Notes under the pieces: generated by a model
Told to the model about the DNA's origin: nothing
Seen by the model: the letters and a program-made list of their open reading frames with translations, nothing else
Databases searched by the model: none
DNA from: Candidatus Babelota bacterium
GTDB taxonomy: Bacteria; Babelota; Babeliae; Babelales; Vermiphilaceae
Direction: 5' to 3'
Assembly (NCBI GenBank): GCA_029262555.1
Contig: JAJCZE010000010.1
Location: forward strand, 1-63,083
Length of the DNA stretch: 63,083 nt
In this document: piece by piece, positions 63,032-63,083 of the stretch
Position numbering within the stretch: the first letter of the stretch is position 1
Layout of the letters: each line of letters opens with the position of its first letter
Program-made: the position numbers and the translations under genes

Positions 63032-63083
63032 AATGCATTACCTGGTTAAAGATACAGAATTTGAAGTGATTTTTGAAATTTTA
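63032..63083 (+). CDS. Start of a gene cut by the window edge, possibly a transposase
   Basis: The ATG at 63032 has AAGGA seven bases upstream, and the frame is open to the end: MHYLVKDTEFEVIFEIL. The short product resembles the start of some insertion-sequence transposases only in general style. The inverted, ribosome-site-burying hairpin before it is typical of mobile element ends. The call is tentative because only 17 codons are visible. Confidence 0.4.

Overview
The window is a gene-dense, AT-rich bacterial segment read with the standard bacterial code (TGA stops are used throughout). Exported small proteins are plentiful, the housekeeping genes are compact, and there is an APC-type amino-acid permease. 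The primary sigma factor has a lysine-rich tail, and a very large glycosylation locus contains eukaryote-like transferases. Together these suggest an intracellular or host-associated bacterium, most likely of the Dependentiae (TM6/Babeliae) type. This placement is an inference from gene style; no rRNA or other marker in the window proves it.

Layout. Positions 1-500 hold a remarkable foldback structure: a long imperfect inverted repeat in which each arm carries two perfect hairpins. Positions 594-4993 carry two paralogous alpha/beta-hydrolases and small exported proteins, two of them very short, plus a REP-like inverted pair. Positions 5050-20061 are housekeeping and core genes: a HlyC/CorC-type CBS protein, rpoD, dnaG, lgt, an exported Ala/Gly-rich protein, mnmG, a HigB/HigA-like toxin-antitoxin pair, two exported helical proteins, mraY, an APC permease and a HIT hydrolase.

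Positions 20125-62804 form a glycan locus of about 43 kb. It starts with a GT-C (PMT/ArnT-like) membrane transferase and a divergent plus-strand gene train of about 14 kb: a WecB-WecC fusion, a bi-domain oxidoreductase, ManC, GDP-fucose synthase, Gmd and many glycosyltransferases, ending with an ABO-blood-group-like GT6 enzyme. It continues with Ugd, a methyltransferase-fucosyltransferase fusion, exostosin-like (GT47-like) enzymes, a tandem-duplicated glycosyltransferase, a second Gmd and a UDP-xylose synthase-like fusion. A cytosolic-looking block follows (two GT2, AsnB, GT4, GT2), and then more exported transferases.

The most unusual point is the address label. About thirty proteins of this locus, including the sugar-nucleotide enzymes ManC, Fcl, two Gmd, Ugd and the UXS-like decarboxylase, carry N-terminal signal peptides or signal anchors in front of complete catalytic domains. 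Their homologues are normally cytosolic. A smaller set (WecBC, the bi-domain oxidoreductase, an FkbM methyltransferase, AsnB, two GT2 enzymes at 48830-50280, a GT4 and a GT2 at 53095-55003) has none. The sequence therefore suggests that GDP-fucose and UDP-xylose synthesis, and the transferases that use them, act outside the bacterial cytoplasm: in the periplasm, at the surface or in a host. No flippase, polymerase or initiating phosphoglycosyl transferase is visible. The window ends inside a gene whose ribosome binding site can be buried in a hairpin, as at the edge of an insertion sequence.
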